A stretch of 64,000 nucleotides of DNA, from positions 248,001 to 312,000 of the forward strand of contig NZ_JBGCCH010000008.1 in the NCBI RefSeq assembly GCF_041261205.1, given 5' to 3'. The notes beneath the pieces were generated by a model. It saw only the letters and a program-made list of their open reading frames with translations. It was not told the DNA's origin and ran no database searches. This DNA is from Catenulispora sp. MAP5-51. GTDB lineage: Bacteria; Actinomycetota; Actinomycetes; Streptomycetales; Catenulisporaceae. A program made the position numbers and the translations under genes. Below, in pieces: positions 1 through 8,519 of the stretch. How positions within the stretch are numbered: the stretch's first letter is position 1; the number at the start of each line of letters is the position of its first letter.

Positions 1-128
1 GCCCGGTCCGGGTGCACCTGCAGTGGCGTGACACCCAGGGCCTGCTGCACACCCAGGACATGCAACTCCCCGAGGGCAGCCACACCCTGATGCTGTCCGG
101 CAACGCCCAGGAGGTTCCGGCGAAATGA
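1..128 (+). CDS. unbV: UnbV-like enediyne protein, C-terminal fragment
   Basis: An open frame enters from the left edge (codons from base 3) and stops at TGA 126-128. The last ~40 residues (a VRVHLQWRD stretch, ending SGNAQEVPAK) look like the tail of the ASPIC/UnbV domain seen in enediyne UnbV (E4) proteins. The main reason for the call is position: the stop overlaps the unbU start by 4 bases (ATGA), and unbV-unbU-pksE is the usual order of the enediyne cassette. The function of UnbV is not established. The 5' part lies outside the window, so the assignment rests on a short fragment plus context. Confidence 0.6.
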   Translation, partial: PVRVHLQWRDTQGLLHTQDMQLPEGSHTLMLSGNAQEVPAK

Positions 129-1162
129 CGTCCACCATCAATCCGGGTGCCGGAGGCTCCGTGTCGCCGGCCGCGCCCGCGCCGTCCAAGGCCGCACCGG
201 CCAAGAAACGGGGCAACACCGACCCCCGCTATCTGGCGCTGCGCAACTTCGCGATCTCGATCAGCGTGTTCAACATCTTCGGCTACACCCTGCTGGGCTT
301 CGAGCAGCCGTGGCTGTGGCCCTTCATCGCGGTGTTCTACGCGTACTTCCTGGAGATCAGCTTCGAGATGATCAGCGCGTGGGCGCAGCGGCGTCCCCGG
401 CGTTTCATGGGCCGCGGCTTCCGGGGCATGTACGAGTTCCTGCTCCCGGCGCACATCACGGCCCTGGCCTGCAACATGCTGCTGTACGCCAACTCCCAGA
501 TCTGGCCGATCCTGTTCGCGGTCGGCGTCGGGGTCACCGGCAAACACGCGCTGCAGGCCCCGGTCCAGGGGCGCATGCGGCACTTCATGAACCCGTCGAA
601 CTTCGGCATCACCATGACGCTGCTGGTGTTCGGCGGCACCTGGATGAGCATCGCGCCGCCGTATGAGTTCACTGAGAAGGCGAACACCTTCTTCCGCGTG
701 ATGATCATCGTCATCATCGCCACCGCGGGCACCGTCATCAACGCCCTGCTGACCAAGAAGACCCTGCTGATCACCGGCTGGATGGGCGGCTTCTTCCTGC
801 AGGCCGTGGTGCGGCACTGGATCTGGCACGTGGCGCTGTTCAACGCCTGGGGCCCGATGACCGGCGTGGCGTTCATCCTGTTCAGCAACTACATGATCAG
901 CGACCCGGGCACCACGCCCTCGCGCCCGCGCAACGGCTTCATGTTCGGCGCCTCGGTCGCCACGGTCTACGGGATCATGATGGTCTTCAACATCGTCTAC
1001 ACCCTGTTCTTCGCCACCTCCTTCGTCTGCGCCGCCCGCGGCGCCGGCTGGTGGGTCGCGCACCTGCTCAAGAAGCGCAAGGCCGCGCGCGGGGCGCAGC
1101 CGATGGCGCCGCTGCCGTACGGCAGGCCCGCGCCGGCCGAGGCCGGGACGATCGCGGCGTGA
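125..1162 (+). CDS. unbU: UnbU-like enediyne integral membrane protein (RnfD/NqrB-like)
   Basis: 345 residues with a basic, Pro/Ala-rich ~35-residue cytoplasmic N-terminus followed by about eight hydrophobic segments. The motif SNYMISDPGTTPSRPRNG near residue 265-280 resembles the DP-T-P loop of NqrB/RnfD subunits, the superfamily to which UnbU (E5) belongs. It is a conserved member of the enediyne cassette; its biochemical role is unknown (a membrane redox or transport function is inferred from the RnfD relationship only). The ATG overlaps the unbV stop, and the TGA (1160-1162) overlaps the GTG of pksE, so the three genes are translationally coupled. Confidence 0.85.
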   Translation: MTSTINPGAGGSVSPAAPAPSKAAPAKKRGNTDPRYLALRNFAISISVFNIFGYTLLGFEQPWLWPFIAVFYAYFLEISFEMISAWAQRRPRRFMGRGFRGMYEFLLPAHITALACNMLLYANSQIWPILFAVGVGVTGKHALQAPVQGRMRHFMNPSNFGITMTLLVFGGTWMSIAPPYEFTEKANTFFRVMIIVIIATAGTVINALLTKKTLLITGWMGGFFLQAVVRHWIWHVALFNAWGPMTGVAFILFSNYMISDPGTTPSRPRNGFMFGASVATVYGIMMVFNIVYTLFFATSFVCAARGAGWWVAHLLKKRKAARGAQPMAPLPYGRPAPAEAGTIAA

Positions 1163-4100
1163 ACGCGAAGATCGCCGTCGTCGGCCTCGCCTGCCGCTAT
1201 CCCGACGCCGACTCCCCGCAGCGGCTCTGGGAGAACGTGCTGGCCGGACGCCGGGCCTTCCGGCGCCTGCCGGACGAGCGGATGCGCGCCGAGGACTACT
1301 ACTCGCCCGACCCCACCGCTCCGGACCGGTTCTACTCCGCCAAGGCCGCGGTCATCGAAGGGTTCGAATTCGACCGGGTCAAGTACAAGATCGCCGGCAG
1401 CACCTTCCGGTCCACCGACATGACCCACTGGCTCGCCCTGGACACCGCGTCCCGGGCCCTGGCCGACGCCGGGTTCCCCGACGGCGCGGGCCTGAACGGC
1501 CGGGCCACCGGCGTCATCATCGGCAACACCTTGACCGGCGAGTTCGCCCGGGCCAACGTGATGCGGCTGCGCTGGCCCTACGTGCGGCGCACGGTCGGCG
1601 CCGCCCTGCGCGAGCAGGGCTGGGACGACGCCGAGCTCACCACGTTCCTGGAAACCCTTGAGCAGCGGTACAAAGCACCGTTCCCCGGCATCGACGAGGA
1701 CACCCTGGCCGGCGGCCTGGCCAACACCATCGCCGGCCGGATCTGCAACCACTTCGACTTCGCCGGCGGCGGCTTCACCGTCGACGGGGCCTGCTCCTCC
1801 TCGCTGCTGTCGGTGGCCACCGCGTGCGACGCGCTGGCCGCCGGCCGCCTGGACGCCGCGATCGCCGGCGGCGTGGACCTGAGCATCGACCCCTTCGAGG
1901 TGATCGGGTTCGCCAAGACCGGGGCTCTGGCCACCGGCGAGATGCGGGTCTACGACAAGAAGTCCAACGGCTTCTGGCCCGGCGAGGGCTGCGGGATGCT
2001 GGTGCTGATGCGGGATGAGGAGGCGCGTGAGCGCGGCCTGTTCCGCTACGCCACCATCGCCGGCTGGGGCTACTCCTCCGACGGCAAGGGCGGTATGACC
2101 CGGCCGGAGGCCTCCGGGCACCGGCTGGCCATCGAGCGCGCGTACAGCGCGGCCGGCTTCGGCATCGACGCCGTCGGCTACCTCGAGGGCCACGGCACCG
2201 GCACCGCCGTGGGCGACGCCACCGAGCTGCGGGCCTTCTCCGAGGCCCGCCGCGCCGCCGGTCCTGATGCCGACGCCGCGCCCGCCGCGATCAGCACCGT
2301 CAAGGGCAACTTCGGGCACACCAAGGCCGCCGCCGGAGTGGCCGGCCTGCTCAAGGCGATCCTGGCGGTCCGCCACCAGGTGATCCCGCCGGCCACCGGC
2401 CACGTCGACCCGCACCCGGAACTGACCGGCGACCGGCCGGCGCTGCGGGTGCCGAGCACCGCCGAGTTGTGGCCGCCGGACTTGGAAGTCCGGGCCGGCG
2501 TGTCCTCGATGGGCTTCGGCGGCATCAACGCGCACATCGTCGTCGAGCACGCCTCCGAGCACGCCGATGGCGATGGAAACGGCGACGGCGGCCGGCGCAC
2601 CGGCATCGGCGCCGACACCCGGCAGCTGGTCCGCTCCCGCCAGGACGCGGAACTGCTGCTGGTCGACGCCGCCGGGGTCGCCGAGCTGCGCGGCCGGATC
2701 GCCCAGGTGGCCGCGCTGTCCGGGCGGCTGTCCTACGCCGAGGTCGGCGACCTGGCGGCCACGTTGCAGGCCGAGACCGCCGACCGGCCGTTGCGCGCGG
2801 CGGTGGTCGCGAGCTCGCCGGAGGAGGCCGAGCGCAAGTTCGGCAAGCTCCTGACGCTGCTGGATTCCGGCGCGCGGTCGGTGTTGGACCCGGCCGACGG
2901 CGTGTTCCTGGGCAGCGCGGCGATGCTGCCGCGCATCGCGTTCCTGTTCCCCGGCCAGGGCGCCGGGCGCCGGGGCGACGGCGGGGCGCTGCGGCACCGG
3001 TTCGCCGAGATCGACGAGCTCTACCGCGCGGCCGCGCTGCCGACCGACGGCGACCTGGTGGCCACCGAGGTCGCGCAGCCGCGCATCGTCACCTCCTCGG
3101 TGGCCGGACTCAGGGTCCTGACCCGGCTGGGAATCGAGGCGGCCGGCGCGGCCGGGCACAGCCTCGGCGAGCTCACGGCGCTGCACTGGGCCGGGGCGAT
3201 GGACGAGGCCGGGCTGCTGGCGGCGGCCGCGGCGCGGGGCCGGATCATGGCCTCGGCCTCGGAGGGGAACGGCGCCATGGCGTCCGTCTCGGCCGCCGCC
3301 GACGCCGTCGAGCCGCTGCTGGCCGGGGAGCCGGTGGTCGTCGCCGGGTACAACAGCCCGACGCAGACCGTGGTGTCCGGGCCTGCCGAGGCCGTCGAGC
3401 GGGTCGCGGCCCGGGCCGCCTCCCGAGGCCTGGACGTCGCGCGCATCGCGGTGTCGCACGCGTTCCACTCCACGCTGGTCGCCCCGGCGGCCGACGCGTT
3501 CGGGACGTGGCTGGCCGAGCAGCGCTTCAGCACTCTGCGACGCCCGATGGTCTCGACCGTCACCGGTGCCGAGCCCGAGGCCGACGCGGACCTGCCGGAG
3601 CTGTTGGCCCGCCAGATCCGCGAGCCCGTCCGGTTCGCCGACGCCGTGACGGCGTTGGCCGCCCGCGTCGACCTGTTCATCGAGGTCGGCCCGGGCCGGA
3701 TCCTGCGCGGCCTGGCCGCCGAGACCGCTCCGGCGGTCCCGGTGGTGTCGCTGGAGACCGACAGCCCCTCGCTGGCCGGTCTGCTGCGCACGGTCGCCGC
3801 CGCCTACGTGCTCGGCGCGCCAGTACGCCACGGCGAGCTGTTCGCCGACCGGTTCACCCGGCCGCTGCCGCTGGACAAGGAGTTCAGCTTCTTCGCCAGC
3901 CCCTGCGAGACGGCGCCGGAGGACATCCCGGCCGCTGTCGTCACCACCGGGAACGGCACGGCGGTATCCGCCGGCTCCGCCTCGCGGATCGAGCTGGCCG
4001 CGCCCGAGGTCAGCGCGCAGGGACAGAGCGTGCTGGAGGTCCTGACCCGGCTGGCCGCCGAACGCGCCGAGCTCCCGGCCGAAGCCGTCCGCCCGGACAG

Positions 4101-7095
4101 CAACCCGCTGGACGAGCTGCACCTGAGCTCCATCACGGTCGGCCAGATCGTCAACCAGGCCTGCCGCGAACTGGGCCTGGTGCCGCCGGCCACCACCTCG
4201 GCGTTCGCCACCTCCACGATGGCCGAACTGGCCGCGATGCTGGAGGAGCTCGGCGGGACCGCGCAGGAGCAGGACGCCGAACGGCCGCGCGCCGTGCCCG
4301 GCGTCGGGCCCTGGGTCCGCGCGTTCGCCGTGGACCTGGTCCCGACCGCTGTCGGCGCGCCGACAACATCTGGGGCCGAGGCCGGCGAGTGGCGGCTGTT
4401 CGCCCCGGACCGGCATCCGCTGGCCACCGCGCTGCACGAAGCGCTGCGGCGCTCCGGATTCGGCGACGGCGTCCTGCTGTGCCTGCCCCGCGAAGCCGGC
4501 GAGGACGACGTCCTGATGATGCTGCGCGCGGCCCGCGCCGCACTGTCGGCGGTGGACCCGGTGCGCTTCGTCGTGGTCGGGGAACGGCGCGGCGGCGCGG
4601 GACTGGCCAAGACCCTGCACCTGGAGGCGCCGAACATCGCCACCACCGTCGTCACCCTGCCGATGCCGTTGGGGATGTCCGAGGCGCGGGCCGAGCGCGC
4701 AGTGCACAGGATCGTCGCGGACGTGGCGGCCACCGACGGGTTCAGCGAGGTGCACTACGACTCGGCGGGGGAGCGGCGCGTGCCGGTTCTCAGGGCTCTC
4801 AGGGCTCTCAGGGCTCTGCCGGAGGCTCCCGGGCCTTCGGGGCCGGGCCTGTTGACCGATGCCGACGTCCTGCTGGTCACCGGCGGCGGCAAGGGCATCA
4901 CCGCCGAATGCGCATTGTCTCTGGGTATTGAGACCGGCGCCGCGATCGGCCTGCTGGGCCGGTCCGACCCGGCCGAGGACGCGGAGCTCGCGGCCAACCT
5001 GGAGCGGCTGGCGGCGGCCGGGGTGCGGTTCCACTACGCGCGCGCCGACGTCACGGTCGCCGACGAGGTGAAGGCGGCGGTCGAGCAGGTCCGGGGCGCG
5101 CTGGGCGCGGTGACCGCGGTGCTGCACGGCGCCGGGCGCAACGTGCCCACGGCCCTGGTGAACCTGGACGAGGCGGCCTTCCGCAGAACCCTGGCACCGA
5201 AGATCGCAGGGCTCGAAGCCGTGCTGTCCGCGGTGGATCCGGCCTCGCTGCGGCTGCTGGTCACCTTCGGCAGCATCATCGGCCGCGCGGGCCTGCGCGG
5301 CCAGGCCGACTACGCCGTGGCCAACGACTGGATGACGGACCTGACGCATCGGGTCGCCGAGGAGTTCCCGGGCTGCAAGTGTCTGGCCCTGGAATGGTCC
5401 GTGTGGTCCGGCGCCGGCATGGGCGAGCGGCTCGGCGTGGTCGAGTCGCTGGTGCGCGAGGGCATCGAGCCGATCCCGGCCGAGGCCGGGGTGGCGCTGC
5501 TGTCCTGGATGATCGCCGATCCGGCGGCGCCGACGTCCGCGGTCGTGATGGGACGTGCGGAAGGGCTGCCGACGCTCACGCTGGAGCACTCCGAGGTTCC
5601 GCTGCTGCGGTTCCTGGACCGGGTGCAAGTGCACTACCCCGGTGTGGAGTTGGTGGTCGACAGCGACCTGTCCGGCGACGGCGACCTCTATCTGCCCGAC
5701 CACTACCTGGACGGCGACCTGCTGTTCCCGGCGGTGTTCGGCATGGAGGCGATGGCGCAGGCGGCCGCGGCTCTGACCGGCCGGGCTCAGGCACCGGTGC
5801 TGGAGGATGTGGAATTCCTTCGGCCGATCGTGGTCCCGTCTCAGGGTTCGACGACACTGCGGGTCGCGGTGCTGGCCGACGGCCCGGACACGGTCTCGGC
5901 CGTGATCCGCAGCAGCGACACCGGTTTCGCCGCCGACCACTTCCGGGCCCGGCTCCGCTACGGAGTCCCGGCGTTGGAGGACGGCACGGCGATGAACGCT
6001 GGAACCGAGTACCTGCCATTGGATCCGGCCTGTGACCTCTACGGTCCTGTCCTGTTCCAGGGTGACCGGTTCCAGCGGCTGCTCGGGTACCGGGCCCTGG
6101 CTGCGAAGTCCTGCGTCGCGGACATCGCCAACCAGCCCGGGGCACCGTGGTTCGCGCCGTTCCTGGCCGGCGAGCTGGTGCTCGCCGATCCGGGCACGCG
6201 CGACGCCATGATGCACTCGATCCAGTGCTGCGTGCCGGACGCGACGCTGCTGCCGGCCGGGATCGAGCGGCTGCACCTGGCCGACCCGGCCGCGGTGCGG
6301 ACGCAGGACACTGTCACACTGCACGGCCGCGAGCGCAGCCGCGACGGCGACACCTATGTCTGGGACGTCGACGTCCGCGACGGCTCCGGCGCTCTGGTCG
6401 AGCGCTGGGAGGGGCTGACCCTGCGCGCGGTGCGCAAGCAGGACGGCTCCGGTCCCTGGACGCCGACGCTGCTCGGCCCTTACGTCGAGCGGCGTACGGA
6501 GCAGGTGCTGCCTGTCGCCGTGCGCGTCGCGGTCCGTCCCGACGCGCCCGGCGAGGACAGCGGGGGCGGCAGGGGCGGCAGGGGTGGCGAGGGCGGCGGC
6601 ATCGCGACCCGGCGCCGGCAGACCGCGCAGACGGTCGGCTGGCTGCTCGGCGGCGAGGCCGACCTGCGCTACCGGCCCGACGGCAAACCCGAGGCGGCCG
6701 GCGGGTTCGCGGTGTCCTCCGCGCACGGTGCCGGCGTGACGCTCAGCGTCGCCGCCGAGGGCGTCGCAGTGGCCTGCGACATCGAGGCGGTGACCGAACG
6801 GCCCGAGAACGCGTGGGCCGATCTGCTGGAACCAGCCGGCCTGGCCCTGGCCCGGCTGATCGCGGCCGACGCGGGCGAGCCGCTGGCGATCGCCGCGACC
6901 CGGGTCTGGGGCGCGCTGGAGACCCTGAGCAAGAACGGCATGGCGCGGGCCGACCTGGTCGCCGACGGGCCCGCCCGCGACGACCGCTGGGTCCTGCTGC
7001 GTTCGGGCCGGGCGAGGATCGCGACCTTCGCCACGGCGCTGCGCGGGCGGTCCGAGCCGGTCGTGCTCGCTTTGCTCGCCGACGACAAGGAGTAA
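1159..7095 (+). CDS. pksE: Iterative type I enediyne polyketide synthase PksE
   Basis: 1978 residues from GTG 1159, which overlaps the unbU stop. Domain order is the enediyne hallmark. KS: Cys212 in DGACSSS, His345 in GHGTGT, His387 in NFGHTK. AT: Ser668 in GHSLGE. ACP: Ser991 in LDELHLSSITVGQIV. KR: GGGKGI near 1241. DH: His1515 in HYLDGDLLFPA. C-terminal PPTase: CDIEA with Asp ~1874, and LETLSKNG. There is no ER or TE domain; release is by the next gene. Such enzymes build the linear polyene precursor of the enediyne core and self-phosphopantetheinylate their ACP. Two low-complexity insertions stand out: RALRALRAL before the KR (a 9-bp triplication) and a Gly/Arg run before the PPTase. All catalytic residues appear intact. 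Nine- versus ten-membered class cannot be decided here. Confidence 0.96.
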   Translation: MNAKIAVVGLACRYPDADSPQRLWENVLAGRRAFRRLPDERMRAEDYYSPDPTAPDRFYSAKAAVIEGFEFDRVKYKIAGSTFRSTDMTHWLALDTASRALADAGFPDGAGLNGRATGVIIGNTLTGEFARANVMRLRWPYVRRTVGAALREQGWDDAELTTFLETLEQRYKAPFPGIDEDTLAGGLANTIAGRICNHFDFAGGGFTVDGACSSSLLSVATACDALAAGRLDAAIAGGVDLSIDPFEVIGFAKTGALATGEMRVYDKKSNGFWPGEGCGMLVLMRDEEARERGLFRYATIAGWGYSSDGKGGMTRPEASGHRLAIERAYSAAGFGIDAVGYLEGHGTGTAVGDATELRAFSEARRAAGPDADAAPAAISTVKGNFGHTKAAAGVAGLLKAILAVRHQVIPPATGHVDPHPELTGDRPALRVPSTAELWPPDLEVRAGVSSMGFGGINAHIVVEHASEHADGDGNGDGGRRTGIGADTRQLVRSRQDAELLLVDAAGVAELRGRIAQVAALSGRLSYAEVGDLAATLQAETADRPLRAAVVASSPEEAERKFGKLLTLLDSGARSVLDPADGVFLGSAAMLPRIAFLFPGQGAGRRGDGGALRHRFAEIDELYRAAALPTDGDLVATEVAQPRIVTSSVAGLRVLTRLGIEAAGAAGHSLGELTALHWAGAMDEAGLLAAAAARGRIMASASEGNGAMASVSAAADAVEPLLAGEPVVVAGYNSPTQTVVSGPAEAVERVAARAASRGLDVARIAVSHAFHSTLVAPAADAFGTWLAEQRFSTLRRPMVSTVTGAEPEADADLPELLARQIREPVRFADAVTALAARVDLFIEVGPGRILRGLAAETAPAVPVVSLETDSPSLAGLLRTVAAAYVLGAPVRHGELFADRFTRPLPLDKEFSFFASPCETAPEDIPAAVVTTGNGTAVSAGSASRIELAAPEVSAQGQSVLEVLTRLAAERAELPAEAVRPDSNPLDELHLSSITVGQIVNQACRELGLVPPATTSAFATSTMAELAAMLEELGGTAQEQDAERPRAVPGVGPWVRAFAVDLVPTAVGAPTTSGAEAGEWRLFAPDRHPLATALHEALRRSGFGDGVLLCLPREAGEDDVLMMLRAARAALSAVDPVRFVVVGERRGGAGLAKTLHLEAPNIATTVVTLPMPLGMSEARAERAVHRIVADVAATDGFSEVHYDSAGERRVPVLRALRALRALPEAPGPSGPGLLTDADVLLVTGGGKGITAECALSLGIETGAAIGLLGRSDPAEDAELAANLERLAAAGVRFHYARADVTVADEVKAAVEQVRGALGAVTAVLHGAGRNVPTALVNLDEAAFRRTLAPKIAGLEAVLSAVDPASLRLLVTFGSIIGRAGLRGQADYAVANDWMTDLTHRVAEEFPGCKCLALEWSVWSGAGMGERLGVVESLVREGIEPIPAEAGVALLSWMIADPAAPTSAVVMGRAEGLPTLTLEHSEVPLLRFLDRVQVHYPGVELVVDSDLSGDGDLYLPDHYLDGDLLFPAVFGMEAMAQAAAALTGRAQAPVLEDVEFLRPIVVPSQGSTTLRVAVLADGPDTVSAVIRSSDTGFAADHFRARLRYGVPALEDGTAMNAGTEYLPLDPACDLYGPVLFQGDRFQRLLGYRALAAKSCVADIANQPGAPWFAPFLAGELVLADPGTRDAMMHSIQCCVPDATLLPAGIERLHLADPAAVRTQDTVTLHGRERSRDGDTYVWDVDVRDGSGALVERWEGLTLRAVRKQDGSGPWTPTLLGPYVERRTEQVLPVAVRVAVRPDAPGEDSGGGRGGRGGEGGGIATRRRQTAQTVGWLLGGEADLRYRPDGKPEAAGGFAVSSAHGAGVTLSVAAEGVAVACDIEAVTERPENAWADLLEPAGLALARLIAADAGEPLAIAATRVWGALETLSKNGMARADLVADGPARDDRWVLLRSGRARIATFATALRGRSEPVVLALLADDKE
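4791..4817. repeat. 9-bp tandem repeat inside pksE
   Basis: Three in-frame copies of a 9-mer of the type GGGCTCTCA encode Arg-Ala-Leu three times in the linker before the KR domain. The length is a multiple of three, so the reading frame is kept. Similar 9-bp runs occur in many other genes of the window. Confidence 0.8.
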
Positions 7096-7097
7096 CG

Positions 7098-7625
7098 GTG
7101 GAGTCCTACTACGAATACCGCCACCTGGTGGGTTTCGAGGAGACCAACCTGGTGGGCAACGTCTACTACGTCAATTACCTACGATGGCAGGGCCGCTGCC
7201 GGGAGATGTTCCTCCGGGAGCAGGCGCCCGACGTGCTGGCCGAGGTCCAGGACGACCTGAAGCTGTTCACCCTGAAGGTGGACTGCGAGTTCCTCGCCGA
7301 GATCACCGCCTTCGACGAGCTCTCCATCCGCATGCGGCTGGAGGACCTGACGCAGACGCAGGTCGGGTTCGCGTTCGACTACGTGAAGCTGACCGGCGGC
7401 CAGGAGGTGCTGGTGGCCCGCGGCCGGCAGCGGATCGCGTGCATGCGCGGCCCGAACGGGGACACCCGGCCGGCCAAGGTGCCCGACGCGCTGCGCGACG
7501 CGCTGTCGCGGTACCGGGTCGTGCCGACGGCGGCCAAGGTGCTCGCGGGGTCGGCGGCCGGTCCCGGTCATGCGGGTCATGCAGACCATGCCGACGAGGC
7601 GGTGCTGCAAGGGTCGCTGCCGTGA
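7098..7625 (+). CDS. Enediyne hot-dog thioesterase (TEBC / E10 type)
   Basis: 175 residues from GTG 7098, two bases after the pksE stop. The hot-dog fold signature YYEYRHLVGFEETNLVGNVY followed by NYLRWQGRCREMF matches the acyl-CoA thioesterase family that releases the polyene chain from PksE (SgcE10/CalE7 type). The first ~145 residues are the conserved enzyme; the tail (GPGHAGHAGHADHADEA) is a short low-complexity extension. Its stop overlaps the GTG of the flavin reductase (GTGA), placing it in the same transcript. Function follows from family and position immediately after pksE. Confidence 0.93.
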   Translation: MESYYEYRHLVGFEETNLVGNVYYVNYLRWQGRCREMFLREQAPDVLAEVQDDLKLFTLKVDCEFLAEITAFDELSIRMRLEDLTQTQVGFAFDYVKLTGGQEVLVARGRQRIACMRGPNGDTRPAKVPDALRDALSRYRVVPTAAKVLAGSAAGPGHAGHADHADEAVLQGSLP

Positions 7626-8182
7626 GCGTCATCGGGTCGGCGGCCGTGGAGGAGGAACCGGCGGCGCTGCGCGACCGGCTGCCGTCCGGGCCGTACCCGC
7701 CGGCGGAACTGCGCGGCTGCTTCGGGATGTTCGCCACCGGCATCACGGTGATCACCGCCGGCGGGGCGAACCCCTGCGGGATGACGGCGAACTCCTTCAC
7801 CTCGGTCTCCCTGGACCCGCCTCTGGTGCTGGTGTGCATCGTGCACGACGCGGCGATGCACAAGGCGATCCTGAGCGAGGGCACGTTCGCGATCTCGGTG
7901 CTGGCCGCGCACCAGGAGCCGGTCGCGCGGCACTTCGCCAACCGCGGCCGGCCGCGCGGGGAGCGGGAGTTCGAGACCGTGCGCTGGCGTCCCGGGGCGG
8001 TCACCGGGGCGCCGGTGGTGGCCGACACCCTGGCGTGGATCGAATGCGGGCTGGCCGCCGTGTACGACGGCGGCGACCACTCGATCTTCGTCGGCTCGGT
8101 CCTGGACATGGGCAAAGGCGGGGCCGGGGACGCGCTGCTGTTCTTCGGCGGCGGCTACCACCGGCTGGAGCCAGGGGCCTGA
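7622..8182 (+). CDS. Flavin reductase, SgcE6 type
   Basis: 186 residues from GTG 7622. The sequence FATGITVITAGG, then CGMTANSFTSVSLDPPLVLVC, is the classic flavin-reductase-like (HpaC/SgcE6) FMN-binding split barrel. These enzymes supply reduced flavin to a partner monooxygenase; in enediyne clusters the partner is usually a chlorophenol-4-monooxygenase-like enzyme, and none is visible in this window. It is coupled to the thioesterase and is the last gene of the operon, which ends at a strong hairpin at 8200. Confidence 0.9.
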   Translation: MSVIGSAAVEEEPAALRDRLPSGPYPPAELRGCFGMFATGITVITAGGANPCGMTANSFTSVSLDPPLVLVCIVHDAAMHKAILSEGTFAISVLAAHQEPVARHFANRGRPRGEREFETVRWRPGAVTGAPVVADTLAWIECGLAAVYDGGDHSIFVGSVLDMGKGGAGDALLFFGGGYHRLEPGA

Positions 8183-8199
8183 GAAGCGCCTCCGTCGGG

Positions 8200-8228
8200 A
8201 ACCCTGGTCTGCCCGGCAGGCCAGGGTT
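8200..8228 (+). terminator. Hairpin terminator after the enediyne operon
   Basis: AACCCTGG (8200-8207) pairs with CCAGGGTT (8221-8228), and inside this CTGCC pairs with GGCAG around a single C, giving a nearly continuous 13-bp GC-rich stem 17 bases after the flavin reductase stop. There is no clear T-run, which is common for actinobacterial terminators. Confidence 0.75.
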
Positions 8229-8242
8229 TCGGGAGATAAGTC

Positions 8243-8311
8243 CGGCATATGCCGAGGCTCGCCTTCTGTCACGTCATGAGTTTTCATGGGCGTGAATATA
8301 CGAACGTTCAC
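8243..8311. promoter_or_regulatory. Palindromic operator-like sites upstream of the MFS gene
   Basis: The 8183-8519 gap contains no gene. Besides the terminator it holds a perfect 12-bp palindrome CGGCATATGCCG at 8243-8254 and an inverted repeat GTGAA (8292-8296) / TTCAC (8307-8311) with a 10-base spacer. The local sequence 8270-8400 is AT-richer than its surroundings, as expected of a promoter. The same half-site CGGCATAT recurs at 11416-11447. Which regulator binds is unknown. Confidence 0.45.
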
Positions 8312-8519
8312 CTATGTTTGTTACGTCCCGATCGGCGCGCGTGGAGCATCAGAGCACGTTGGAAGAAGCCTGACGTGATCTAGATGCAAGAGCATTCTAT
8401 TCGCTCGCAGTTAACCGCCACGCACCCTCCGTGATCGAACGGTGGCCGTGCGTGTGTGCCAATGGCCGCCAGACACAGGGGGACACTCCGGCCTCGGCCC
8501 CGCATCGGAAGGCGGACCC

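Noticed and set aside
997-6726. 1909-residue minus-strand open frame opposite pksE
   Set aside because: Its His/Gln/Arg/Gly-rich composition is the mirror of a high-GC gene; it has no domain motifs, whereas the plus strand has a complete enediyne PKS.
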